Assembly (NCBI GenBank): GCA_042095375.1
Contig: JBELBJ010000001.1
Coordinates: 62,001 to 126,000 of the forward strand
Direction: 5' to 3'
Source of the DNA: GCA-2715645 sp042095375
GTDB taxonomy: Bacteria; Bacteroidota; Bacteroidia; Cytophagales; MED-G16
DNA: 64,000 nucleotides
Positions 27,225 to 35,687 of the stretch are shown here, piece by piece. Numbering within the stretch: the stretch's first letter is position 1; every line of letters starts with the position of its first letter. Below the pieces are notes generated by a model that had not been told where the DNA came from, did no database searches, and was given only the letters and a program-made list of their open reading frames with translations. Made by a program: the position numbers and the translations under genes.

Positions 27225-28907
27225 TTAATACTTGTTAACTTTTAAATCATTTTCTTTAATTATTCTTCTTAAAATTTTTCCAACATTAGATTTAGGTAGC
27301 TCATTAACAAAAGAAACATGTTTAGGGCATTTATAAGAAGTGAGTTTTTCCTTACAATGCTCGATAATTTCATTATCAGTTAACAACTCATCTTTTTTAA
27401 CTACCACAGCTTTCACCGCTTCAGTTGTTTTTTTATCTGGCACTCCTATAACACCTACTTCTAATACTTTTGGATGTGAAGAAATAACATGTTCAACTTC
27501 ATTTGGAAATACATTGAATCCTGAAACCAAAATCATCTCTTTTTTCCTATCAACTATTTTAATAAATCCATCTTTATCCATAATTGCTATATCCCCAGTT
27601 TTTAACCAATTTCCTAACATAACTTCTGATGTTTCATTTTGTCTTTGCCAATACCCTTTCATTACTTGTGGACCTTTCACACAAAGTTCACCCCTCTCAC
27701 CTAAATTTACTTCTTTGTTTTTGTCATCTACAAACTTCACATTAGTACTTGGCAATGGAAGACCAATAGTACCAATTTTATCAGTTCCATCAAGTGGATT
27801 CATTGTTACTACTGGTGATGTTTCTGTTAAACCATAACCCTCTGACAAAGGACTTCCAGTTATTTCTTTCCATTTATTTGCAACAATTTTCTGAACTGCC
27901 ATTCCTCCCCCAAATGCAACTTTTAATTTTGTAAAATCTAATTCCTTGAAGCCATCTGCATTAATTAATCCATTAAATAATGTGTTAACACCAGTAATAA
28001 CAGAAAATTTATGTTTAGATAATTCTTTCACAAAGCCTTTCATATCTCTTGGATTTGTAATTAACACGTTTTTTGCACCCATTTTGAACATAACAAGAGC
28101 ATTACACACTAAAGCAAATATGTGATACAAAGGCAATGCAGTTATACAAATTTCTTTTTTATCACTTAATAAAGTTTTCATAACCTCATGAATCTGTGAA
28201 AGATTTGATAATACATTATAATGGGTAAGCATAGCACCCTTTGAAACTCCAGTTGTTCCACCTGTATATTGTAAAAAAGCAATGTCATCAGATTTAATTT
28301 TATGTTTTTTGAAATCATGTTTAGACCCGGTTTCTAATGCTTTTTTGAATGATACAGCTTCCGGAAGATTATATTTAGGAACCATTTTTTTTATATTTTT
28401 CACAACAAAATTTGTAATGAAGCCTTTAATTCCACCTAACATATCACCTATATTAGAAACAATAACATGTTTAATATGTGTATTAGAAATTATCTTTTCT
28501 AGGTTGTAAGCAAAATTCGATAAAATTAATATTGCTTTTGCACCAGAATCTTTAAACTGATGTTGCATCTCATTTGGAGTATAAAGTGGATTTGTATTTA
28601 CCACGACAATACCTGACCTTAAAGCTGCAAAAAGAGCAATGGGATATTGCAATACATTAGGTGATTGTATTATTAACCTATCTCCTTTTTTTAATTTTAA
28701 TTCTTCAGTTAGATACAGAGAAAAGTTTTTTGAGAGAATATCTAATTCATTGTAAGTAATAGTTTTACCCATGTTTTCAAAAGCAATTAAATCAGAATAA
28801 TTTTTGAATCCATCATCCAAAAATTCAGCAAAAGAATTGTATGCATCTAGATTAGCAGAGGTATTAACTCCATTAGGGTAATTTTTTAACCAAATTTTAT
28901 TTTTCAT
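27225..28907 (-). CDS. fadD: Long-chain-fatty-acid-CoA ligase
   Basis: AMP-forming acyl-CoA synthetase of 560 residues that activates fatty acids. Core motifs of the ANL superfamily are visible: the phosphate loop YTGGTTGVSKGA (about residues 213-224), GYGLTETSP (about 357-365), GWLKTGDIA (about 442-450) and the C-terminal DRKKEMILVSGFNVFPNEVE; the catalytic Lys is in SNVGKILRR near the end. Length is that of FadD. It is divergently oriented from an Lrp/AsnC regulator 272 bp away, which could control it. Chain-length preference is not readable. Confidence 0.92.
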   Translation of the reverse strand: MKNKIWLKNYPNGVNTSANLDAYNSFAEFLDDGFKNYSDLIAFENMGKTITYNELDILSKNFSLYLTEELKLKKGDRLIIQSPNVLQYPIALFAALRSGIVVVNTNPLYTPNEMQHQFKDSGAKAILILSNFAYNLEKIISNTHIKHVIVSNIGDMLGGIKGFITNFVVKNIKKMVPKYNLPEAVSFKKALETGSKHDFKKHKIKSDDIAFLQYTGGTTGVSKGAMLTHYNVLSNLSQIHEVMKTLLSDKKEICITALPLYHIFALVCNALVMFKMGAKNVLITNPRDMKGFVKELSKHKFSVITGVNTLFNGLINADGFKELDFTKLKVAFGGGMAVQKIVANKWKEITGSPLSEGYGLTETSPVVTMNPLDGTDKIGTIGLPLPSTNVKFVDDKNKEVNLGERGELCVKGPQVMKGYWQRQNETSEVMLGNWLKTGDIAIMDKDGFIKIVDRKKEMILVSGFNVFPNEVEHVISSHPKVLEVGVIGVPDKKTTEAVKAVVVKKDELLTDNEIIEHCKEKLTSYKCPKHVSFVNELPKSNVGKILRRIIKENDLKVNKY

Positions 28908-28994
28908 TTTTAAAAGACAATTTTATTTATTTTAAAAGTAATACTTTGAAAGTATAAAAAAAATTGTTTTATGTTCTAAGTAGGGTAAAAAGAA

Positions 28995-29021
28995 AAAGGG
29001 GATTTAAAAAAAACCCCCTTT
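28995..29021. repeat. GC-containing hairpin in the fadD-lrp intergenic region
   Basis: AAAGGGG (28995-29001) pairs with CCCCTTT (29015-29021) across an A-rich loop. In this AT-rich background the G4/C4 stem stands out. On the minus strand the stem is followed by a T-rich run, so it could act as an intrinsic terminator or attenuator inside the fadD leader; on the plus strand no T tract follows. The rest of the 28908-29179 gap is very AT-rich and shows no complete TAnnTTTG promoter. Confidence 0.5.
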
Positions 29022-29179
29022 ATGTAAACAACATTAACCCAAAAATGAAGTCGTAATTTATTGATCCAATAATTTAAATTAGATTTTTTTAAAAAAATTG
29101 ATATAATTTTTATAAAAAATTTAAATATTTATAAAAAAAAATAATTTATTTTGAAAATTATTTAAAAATAAATAGAAAT

Positions 29180-29638
29180 ATGAATGAAAATTACCAAATT
29201 GATAATACTGATTTAAAGATTTTATCCCTACTTTCAAAGAATGCCAAGATACCTTACACTGAAATTGCAAAAAAAGTTTTTGTTTCAGGAGGAACTGTTC
29301 ATGTAAGAATGAAGAAACTTGAAAAATTAGGAATAGTTAAAGGAAACAAATTAGTAATTGATTATTCTAAATTAGGATATAGCATAACATGTTTTATGGG
29401 GATTTTTTTAGAGAAAAGTTACCTATATAAAGAAACAGTCAGATCATTGAAAATGATTCAAGAAATTGTTGAAATACATGCTATAACTGGCAGATATACT
29501 ATATTCATCAAGATATTTTGTAAGGATACATCACATTTAAGAAAAGTTTTAGATCAGAAAATTCATAAAATAAAAGGTATTACAAGAACTGAATCTTTTC
29601 TTTCAATTGAAGAGAATTCTAAGGAAATCTTACTATAA
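29180..29638 (+). CDS. Lrp/AsnC-family transcriptional regulator
   Basis: A 152-residue feast/famine regulator. The N-terminal winged helix-turn-helix is typical (DNTDLKILSLLSKNAKIPYTEIAKKVFVSGGTVHVRMKKLEKLGIV, residues about 8-53), followed by an alpha-beta ligand-sensing RAM domain (about 65-145) with EIHAITGRYTIFIKIFCKD. Such proteins usually form octamers and bind amino acids. It stands alone between a divergent acyl-CoA ligase and the SUF operon, so either neighbour could be its target. The start at 29180 gives the normal family N terminus. Confidence 0.92.
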   Translation: MNENYQIDNTDLKILSLLSKNAKIPYTEIAKKVFVSGGTVHVRMKKLEKLGIVKGNKLVIDYSKLGYSITCFMGIFLEKSYLYKETVRSLKMIQEIVEIHAITGRYTIFIKIFCKDTSHLRKVLDQKIHKIKGITRTESFLSIEENSKEILL

Positions 29639-29688
29639 TTAAAAAAAAACGAATAATAACTAAACTTTTTTTAAGAAATTAAGTTAAT

Positions 29689-29696
29689 TAAATTTG
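29689..29696 (+). promoter_or_regulatory. Candidate -7 element of the suf operon
   Basis: TAAATTTG matches TAnnTTTG, 22 bp before the sufB ATG. A strict -33 TTG is missing at the normal spacing (a run of T is found instead). Confidence 0.45.
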
Positions 29697-29718
29697 TATT
29701 ATAATTAGAATTTAAATT

Positions 29719-31164
29719 ATGAGTAAAGAATCGAAGATAATTAAAGAGTTTACTTCCAAAGAATATGAGCATGGTTGGTCAGTTAATTTTGATGCTGACG
29801 AAGCGCCAATTGGAATAAATGATGATATAATTAAATTTATCTCAAAAAAGAAAAATGAACCAAGTTGGTTGTTGAAGTGGAGATTAGAAGCATTCAAAAT
29901 ATTTAAAAAAATGGATGAGCCTAATTGGGCAAATTTAAACTATACAAAAGTTGATTTTCAAAAAATAAAATATTACTCTGCTCCTAAACAAAAAAAATCT
30001 CTAAAATCATTAAAAGATGTTGATCCAGAATTGATTAAAACATTTAATCGATTAGGTATTTCATTAAATGAACAAAAAAAATTAACCGGTGTTGCAGTGG
30101 ATGCCGTTATAGACTCTGTGTCCATAGCAACTACTTTTAAAGATAAATTGTCAGAACTTGGAATTATTTTTTGTTCATTTTCTGAAGCTGTAAATGAACA
30201 CCCTAAGCTTGTAAAGAAATATTTAGGAACTGTAGTGCCTAGAAATGATAACTATTTTGCAGCCTTAAATTCAGCAGTATTTTCTGATGGGTCTTTCTGC
30301 TATATTCCAAAAGGTATTAGATGTCCAATGGAACTTTCTACATATTTTAGAATTAATGCTGCAAATACTGGTCAATTTGAAAGAACTCTAATTATTGCTG
30401 AAGATAGTTCTTATGTAAGCTATCTAGAAGGATGTACAGCTCCAATGAGAGACGAAAACCAGCTGCATGCTGCTGTTGTTGAAATTTTTGCGGCAAAAAA
30501 TGCTGAAGTTAAATATTCAACAGTTCAAAACTGGTATCCTGGAGACGAGAATGGCAAAGGGGGTATTTATAATTTTGTTACAAAAAGAGGGATTTGTTTC
30601 GGAAACAATTCTAAAATTTCATGGACACAAGTTGAAACTGGATCTGCAGTAACTTGGAAATATCCTTCATGTATATTAAAAGGAGATCATTCTGTAGGAG
30701 AATTTTATTCAGTTGCTGTAACTAACAATTATCAACAAGCGGACACCGGTTCTAAAATGATTCATATTGGAAAAAATTCTAAATCAAAAATTATTTCTAA
30801 AGGAATCTCTGCTGGGTTTTCCCAAAATAGTTATCGTGGACAAGTTAAGATTATGAAAAGAGCAAAAAACTCTCGAAACTTCTCACAGTGTGATTCTCTT
30901 CTACTAGGAAATAAATGTGGAGCTCACACATTTCCTTATATTGATGTTGAAAATAAATCCTCATTAGTAGAACATGAAGCTACAACTTCAAAAATTGGAG
31001 AAGATCAGATATTCTACTGTTTACAAAGAGGAATTGATGAAGAAAATGCTATTGCTCTTATAGTAAATGGTTATGCTAAAGAAGTATTAAAACAACTTCC
31101 TATGGAGTTTTCGGTTGAAGCTCAAAAGCTTTTATCTTTAACTTTAGAGGGAAGCGTAGGCTAA
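29719..31164 (+). CDS. sufB: Fe-S cluster assembly scaffold SufB
   Basis: Core scaffold of the SUF system, 481 residues. The C-terminal beta-helix is well conserved (YIPKGIRCPMELSTYFRINAANTGQFERTLIIAEDSSYVSYLEGCTAP around residues 194-238, later GANTG-like and SCDSLL-like repeats, and EHEATTSKIGEDQIFYCLQRGIDEENA, about 417-443). The Cys in QCDSLLLGNKCGAHT (about residue 390) is in the region used for cluster assembly. It is the first gene of an operon running to 35.6 kb, 12 bp before sufC. Confidence 0.97.
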   Translation: MSKESKIIKEFTSKEYEHGWSVNFDADEAPIGINDDIIKFISKKKNEPSWLLKWRLEAFKIFKKMDEPNWANLNYTKVDFQKIKYYSAPKQKKSLKSLKDVDPELIKTFNRLGISLNEQKKLTGVAVDAVIDSVSIATTFKDKLSELGIIFCSFSEAVNEHPKLVKKYLGTVVPRNDNYFAALNSAVFSDGSFCYIPKGIRCPMELSTYFRINAANTGQFERTLIIAEDSSYVSYLEGCTAPMRDENQLHAAVVEIFAAKNAEVKYSTVQNWYPGDENGKGGIYNFVTKRGICFGNNSKISWTQVETGSAVTWKYPSCILKGDHSVGEFYSVAVTNNYQQADTGSKMIHIGKNSKSKIISKGISAGFSQNSYRGQVKIMKRAKNSRNFSQCDSLLLGNKCGAHTFPYIDVENKSSLVEHEATTSKIGEDQIFYCLQRGIDEENAIALIVNGYAKEVLKQLPMEFSVEAQKLLSLTLEGSVG

Positions 31165-31175
31165 AATTTAATATT

Positions 31176-31910
31176 ATGTTATCTATAAAAAAATTAAAAG
31201 TATCAATTGAAAATAATCTAATTTTAAAAGGACTTAATCTTGAGATTAATCAAGGAGAAGTTCATGCAATAATGGGGCCTAATGGATCAGGAAAAAGTAC
31301 GCTTGCCTCAGTAATTGCTGGTAATGAAAATTATAAGGTTGAAAGTGGATCAATTTCTTTTTACGGAAAAAATATTAATGATTTTTCACCAGATGAAAGA
31401 GCAATGATGGGAGTTTTCCTTGCGTTTCAATACCCAGTTGAAATACCAGGAGTGTCAACTATAAATTTCATAAAAACAGCTTTAAATAGAATCAGAGAGT
31501 TTAATAAGAAAAAACCTCTCGATGCTGTAAACTTTCTAAAAACTATGAAGAAAAAAATGAATCTAGTAAAAATTGATAGAGATTTACTTAGTCGATCAAT
31601 AAATGAAGGGTTTTCAGGAGGTGAAAAAAAAAGAAACGAAATATTTCAAATGGCTATGCTAGAACCAAAATTATCAATACTAGATGAAACAGATTCTGGA
31701 TTAGATATAGACGCTCTTAAAATTGTTTCTAATGGTGTAAATAAATTAAGAACAAAAAATAATTCAACAATAGTTGTAACCCACTATCAAAGATTATTAG
31801 ACTATATTGTCCCAGATTATGTTCACGTATTAATAGATGGAAAAATTGTAAAAAGTGGCAGTAAAGATTTAGCAATAGAATTAGAAAATAAGGGTTATGA
31901 CTGGCTATAA
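31176..31910 (+). CDS. sufC: Fe-S assembly ATPase SufC
   Basis: ABC-type ATPase partner of SufB and SufD, 244 residues. Walker A is GPNGSGKST (about residues 34-42), the Q-loop FLAFQYPVEIPGV carries the SufC-specific PVEIPG sequence, the signature is FSGGEKKRNEI, Walker B is LSILDETDSGLDID and the switch His is in VVTHYQ. The SufC-type EKKRNE signature separates it from transport ATPases. It is followed by sufD 27 bp downstream. Confidence 0.97.
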   Translation: MLSIKKLKVSIENNLILKGLNLEINQGEVHAIMGPNGSGKSTLASVIAGNENYKVESGSISFYGKNINDFSPDERAMMGVFLAFQYPVEIPGVSTINFIKTALNRIREFNKKKPLDAVNFLKTMKKKMNLVKIDRDLLSRSINEGFSGGEKKRNEIFQMAMLEPKLSILDETDSGLDIDALKIVSNGVNKLRTKNNSTIVVTHYQRLLDYIVPDYVHVLIDGKIVKSGSKDLAIELENKGYDWL

Positions 31911-31937
31911 TCTCTTTATAAAAATAAAAGTTAAATA

Positions 31938-33251
31938 ATGTTTAAATCTGGTAGTCTGATATTTGATGATAAAAAAATAAAGGATTTTATTAATAAAGAA
32001 TCTAATCCGTTTTTAAAAAAAAGTAGAAATAACTTTTTAAAAAAATTAGGTGAGATGAAATTTAATATTAAAGAAGAATATAAATATACTCCGCTAAAAC
32101 AGACCATTGAAAAAAACTTTAATTTAAGATTTGAAATTGAAAAAAACATTTCATCTACCACAGAGAAAAAAATTTTACCATACATTATTAACGATAATAA
32201 TGTTTATCAAATTATAACTTTGGATGGTAAAATTTTGAAAAAATTTTCAAATATTTCCTCTAAAATATCTTTTAAAAACTTCGACGAATTAGATAAAAAA
32301 GAGAAAAGTTTATTGCACCATCACTTTGGAGAAAATGATGATTCAGATGATGATATTTTTTCTGCATTAAATGGAGTACTTTGGTCTAAAGGATTATTTG
32401 TATACATTAAAAAAAATCAAGTTATTGACAGACCTATTATTGTAAATAATTTTTATACATCTGAAAAAAATATTTTCAGTTCACAATTGAGAAAATTTAT
32501 TTTTATGGAAAAAAATTCAAAGCTATCAATATGTGAATTTGACTACTCACTAATTTCTAATAATTTTAATAGTAATGTAACTGAAATTATACTTGAAGAG
32601 CGTTCAGAGTTAGATTATTTTAAAATTCAAAATGATTCAAATAACTCAACATCTTTTAATAGCACTAATATTAAACAGAAAAAAAATAGTATTTCAAATA
32701 CATTTACTTTTTCTTTTTCTGGTGATATTATTAGAAATAACCTTAATATATCTTTGATTGATGAAAATTGTTATTGTAACATGTATGGAATATATGCTTT
32801 AAATAATAAATCACATGTAGATAACCATACATCTGTAGACCACATGCAAAAAAATTCTATTAGCAATGAACATTATAAAGGAATTATGAATGGCCATTCA
32901 AATGGTGTTTTTAATGGTAAAATTTTTGTAAGAAAAGAAGCACAAAAAACAAATGCTTTCCAATCTAATAATAATATTATATTATCTGATAATGCAAAAA
33001 TTAATACAAAACCACAATTAGAAATTTGGGCTGATGATGTTAAATGCTCTCATGGATGTACAACCGGTCAATTAGATGAGAATGCTATATTTTATTTACA
33101 GTCAAGAGGAATTAATAAAGAGAGAGCTGTTTCTATTTTAATTAATGCTTTTTTTGATGAAATAATTCAAAAAATAAATCAAAACATAGTAAAAGATAAA
33201 ATAAACAAAATTTTATCAACAAAAATTGAATCCTACCTAAATGAGCGTTAA
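31938..33251 (+). CDS. sufD: Fe-S cluster assembly protein SufD
   Basis: Paralogue of SufB, 437 residues, completing the SufBC2D complex. The N-terminal half is poorly conserved and Lys/Asn-rich; the C-terminal beta-helix carries the diagnostic HVDNHTSVDHMQKNSISNEHYKGIMNGHSNGVFNGKIFVRKEAQKTNAFQSN..ILSDNAKINTKPQLEIWADDVKCSHGCTTGQLDENAIFYLQSRGI region (about residues 293-395), including the His and Cys (CSHG) residues used at the SufB-SufD interface. Its last 11 nt overlap the sufS start. Confidence 0.95.
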   Translation: MFKSGSLIFDDKKIKDFINKESNPFLKKSRNNFLKKLGEMKFNIKEEYKYTPLKQTIEKNFNLRFEIEKNISSTTEKKILPYIINDNNVYQIITLDGKILKKFSNISSKISFKNFDELDKKEKSLLHHHFGENDDSDDDIFSALNGVLWSKGLFVYIKKNQVIDRPIIVNNFYTSEKNIFSSQLRKFIFMEKNSKLSICEFDYSLISNNFNSNVTEIILEERSELDYFKIQNDSNNSTSFNSTNIKQKKNSISNTFTFSFSGDIIRNNLNISLIDENCYCNMYGIYALNNKSHVDNHTSVDHMQKNSISNEHYKGIMNGHSNGVFNGKIFVRKEAQKTNAFQSNNNIILSDNAKINTKPQLEIWADDVKCSHGCTTGQLDENAIFYLQSRGINKERAVSILINAFFDEIIQKINQNIVKDKINKILSTKIESYLNER

Positions 33252-34461
33252 ATCATTTAACTTAGTCAAAATCCGAGATCAGTTTCCAATTTTAAATAAA
33301 AAAATAAATAATCATCAATTAGTTTATTTTGACAATGCTGCTACGACTCAAAAACCAAAAAAGGTTATTAACGCTATAAATGAATATTATTCTGAATATA
33401 ATGCTAATATTCATAGAGGTATACATACACTAGCTGAAAAAGCTACAAATGAATATGAGAAAACAAGGAAATCAATTTCCCAGTTTATAAATTCAAAATC
33501 TGAAAAAGAAATAATCTTTACTAGAGGAACTACTGAAGGAATAAATTTAATTGCATCTTCTTTTGTTAAAAACTTTCTAAAAAAAGAAGATGAAATCATT
33601 ATAAGCGAAATGGAACACCACTCTAATATTGTTCCATGGCAAATGATTTGTGAGGAAAATGGGATAGTTTTAAAAACAATAAATGTTTTAGAAAACGGAG
33701 AGATTGATTTAGATAATTTTAAAGAATTGATTAATGATAAAACAAAATTTCTTTCCATAGTTCATACATCAAATACTCTTGGAACTGTTAATCCTATAAA
33801 ACAAATAATTGAAATTTGTAAAAAAAATAATATTACTACAATGATTGACGGAGCACAAGCTTCAGCTCACTCTAAAATAAATGTTCAAGACTTGAATTGT
33901 GATTTTTTTGTTTTATCTGCACATAAAATGTATGGTCCAACTGGAGTAGGTATTGTATATGGTAAAGAAGAAATTTTAGAAAAAATGCCTCCTTACATGG
34001 GTGGTGGAGAAATGATTAAAGAAGTAAACTTTCAAAAAACAACATATAACGAACTACCTTATAAATTTGAAGCTGGAACACCAAATATAGGAGATGTTAT
34101 TGGGTTTAATAAAGCTTTGAGTTTTATTAATGATATCGGATTTGATAATATTTCATCATATGAAAAAAAACTAAAGGATTACGCTTCAAACTTATTAAAT
34201 AAAATTGATGGATTAAAAATACTAGGTAATTCAAAAAATAAAATTGGTATTTTTTCTTTTACATTAAATAAAGTTCACTATTATGATCTAGGATTATTAC
34301 TAGATTCAAAAGGAATTGCAATTAGAACCGGTCATCATTGCACACAACCTCTTATGGATAAATTTAATTTAGAAGGTACCGCAAGAGTTTCATTAGCTAT
34401 ATATAATACTAAAGAAGAAATAGATTACTTTGTTGAAAAAATTAAAAAGTTAATCAATTGA
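33241..34461 (+). CDS. sufS: Cysteine desulfurase SufS
   Basis: PLP-dependent group II cysteine desulfurase that supplies sulfur for Fe-S clusters, 406 residues. The PLP lysine is K229 in SAHKMYGPTGVGIVYG, the persulfide-forming cysteine is C367 in IAIRTGHHCTQPLM, and the N terminus has the family motif YFDNAATTQKPKKVI. It overlaps sufD by 11 nt and its TGA stop overlaps the TTG start of sufE, so sufD-sufS-sufE are probably translationally coupled. Confidence 0.97.
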   Translation: MSVKSFNLVKIRDQFPILNKKINNHQLVYFDNAATTQKPKKVINAINEYYSEYNANIHRGIHTLAEKATNEYEKTRKSISQFINSKSEKEIIFTRGTTEGINLIASSFVKNFLKKEDEIIISEMEHHSNIVPWQMICEENGIVLKTINVLENGEIDLDNFKELINDKTKFLSIVHTSNTLGTVNPIKQIIEICKKNNITTMIDGAQASAHSKINVQDLNCDFFVLSAHKMYGPTGVGIVYGKEEILEKMPPYMGGGEMIKEVNFQKTTYNELPYKFEAGTPNIGDVIGFNKALSFINDIGFDNISSYEKKLKDYASNLLNKIDGLKILGNSKNKIGIFSFTLNKVHYYDLGLLLDSKGIAIRTGHHCTQPLMDKFNLEGTARVSLAIYNTKEEIDYFVEKIKKLIN

Positions 34462-34880
34462 AAACTACTGATTCTATACAAAAAGATATTATAAATAATT
34501 TTCAAACACTAGATGATGATTTTGAAATGACATTAAATTATTTAATTGAATTAGGAGAAGATCTAGATGAATTTGATGAAAAAGATAAATTGGAAATAAA
34601 TCTTGTTAAAGGGTGTCAATCCAAAGTTTGGCTTAACTACAAAGTTAAAAATGATAAACTTATTTTTTCAGGAGAAAGCAATACCTCCATCACAAAAGGT
34701 TTACTTAGTTTATTAATTAAAGTTTTTTCTAATCAATTGCCTGAAGATATTATAAAAACTAAATTATTTTTTATAAATAAAACTGGACTTTGTAGATTTA
34801 TAGGGACACAAAGATCTAATGGTTTAGAATCAATGGAAAATAAATTTAAAATTATTGCTTTAGCAAACAAAAAAAACTAA
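34458..34880 (+). CDS. sufE: Sulfur acceptor SufE
   Basis: Takes persulfide sulfur from SufS and hands it to SufB. The 140-residue protein has the acceptor cysteine C53 in LVKGCQSKVWL, and the family end block RSNGLESMENKFK. The start appears to be TTG at 34458, overlapping the sufS stop as TTGA; the next in-frame ATG would remove part of the first helix. The TTG gives the expected N-terminal length. The stop overlaps the next ATG by one base. Confidence 0.93.
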   Translation: MKTTDSIQKDIINNFQTLDDDFEMTLNYLIELGEDLDEFDEKDKLEINLVKGCQSKVWLNYKVKNDKLIFSGESNTSITKGLLSLLIKVFSNQLPEDIIKTKLFFINKTGLCRFIGTQRSNGLESMENKFKIIALANKKN

Positions 34881-35200
34881 TGAATAAAAAAGAAGAACTT
34901 AAATTGAAAGAAAAAATAATTAGAGGAATAAAAAATGTTTTTGATCCAGAAATTCCTGTAGATGTATATGAGCTGGGATTAATTTATGAAATAAATATTT
35001 TGCCAATAAATAATATTCATATTTTAATGACTCTTACATCACCTAATTGTCCTGCTGCTGAAACAATTCCTTCAGATGTAAAGGAGAAAGTTAAAATGAT
35101 AAAAGAAATTAATGAAGTTGATGTTGAAATCACCTTTGATCCACCGTATTCGACTGATTTAATGTCTGAAGAGGCTAAACTTGAACTTGGTTTTATTTAA
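34880..35200 (+). CDS. SUF-associated DUF59/MIP18-family protein
   Basis: A 106-residue DUF59 protein of the type found in SUF operons (SufT/PaaD-like). The family signature VFDPEIPVDVYELGLIYEI lies at about residues 16-34, followed by LTSPNCPAAETIP with the conserved Cys (about residue 57). Proteins of this family assist maturation or transfer of Fe-S clusters. It shares one base with the sufE stop codon (TAATG), so it belongs to the operon. Confidence 0.93.
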   Translation: MNKKEELKLKEKIIRGIKNVFDPEIPVDVYELGLIYEINILPINNIHILMTLTSPNCPAAETIPSDVKEKVKMIKEINEVDVEITFDPPYSTDLMSEEAKLELGFI

Positions 35201-35226
35201 ATATTGTTTAACAAAAAAAATTTATT

Positions 35227-35646
35227 ATGTATCCAGATGAATTAACAAAACCTATGATTGAAGAACTTACATCTGTAGGTTTTAAAGAATTAAAAGACTC
35301 AGAAACTGTGAAAAAAGAACTTCACAAAGATTCGGGAAAATGTTTAGTATTGGTAAACTCTGTATGTGGTTGTGCTGCAGGAGCCGCTAGACCTGGAGTT
35401 AAAGAGTCAATTAAAGAGTCAAAATTTACACCAGACAAACTATATACTGTTTTTGCTGGAGTTGACTTTGAAGCTGTTGAAAAAATAAGAGAAATGTGTC
35501 TTCCATATCCTCCAAGTTCTCCAGCAATCGCACTTTTTGATAATGGTAATCTTGTTCATTTTGTAGAGAGACACCATATTGAAGGTAGAAATGCTTTGAT
35601 GATTAGTGAGCATCTAAAAAACGTTTACGAAGAGTATTGTAGCTAA
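35227..35646 (+). CDS. BrxA/BrxB-family bacilliredoxin
   Basis: A 139-residue thioredoxin-fold protein of the YphP/YqiW (DUF1094) family. The redox motif is CGC in VNSVCGCAAGAARPGV (about residues 50-65), and the C-terminal ERHHIEGRNAL is typical. In Firmicutes these proteins remove bacillithiol from proteins; in Bacteroidota the thiol partner may also be bacillithiol, but this cannot be told here. It is 26 bp downstream of the DUF59 gene and closes the SUF operon, before the hppA promoter. Confidence 0.92.
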   Translation: MYPDELTKPMIEELTSVGFKELKDSETVKKELHKDSGKCLVLVNSVCGCAAGAARPGVKESIKESKFTPDKLYTVFAGVDFEAVEKIREMCLPYPPSSPAIALFDNGNLVHFVERHHIEGRNALMISEHLKNVYEEYCS

Positions 35647-35665
35647 GATTAAGATGCTATATTTG
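35637..35665 (+). promoter_or_regulatory. Promoter of hppA
   Basis: TTG (35637-35639), 18 nt, TATATTTG (35658-35665): a full Bacteroidota promoter, with the -33 element inside the last codons of the bacilliredoxin gene. The predicted start site is about 15 bp before the hppA ATG at 35688. Confidence 0.65.
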
Positions 35666-35687
35666 CGCTAAATTTAAATTAACAATT

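Noticed and set aside
27340..27837. 165-codon open frame on the plus strand inside fadD
   Set aside because: Shadow of the ligase gene; composition rich in Ser, Thr and Phe as expected from the antisense reading.
33411..33758. 115-codon open frame opposite sufS
   Set aside because: Shadow; sufS is intact and conserved through the region.
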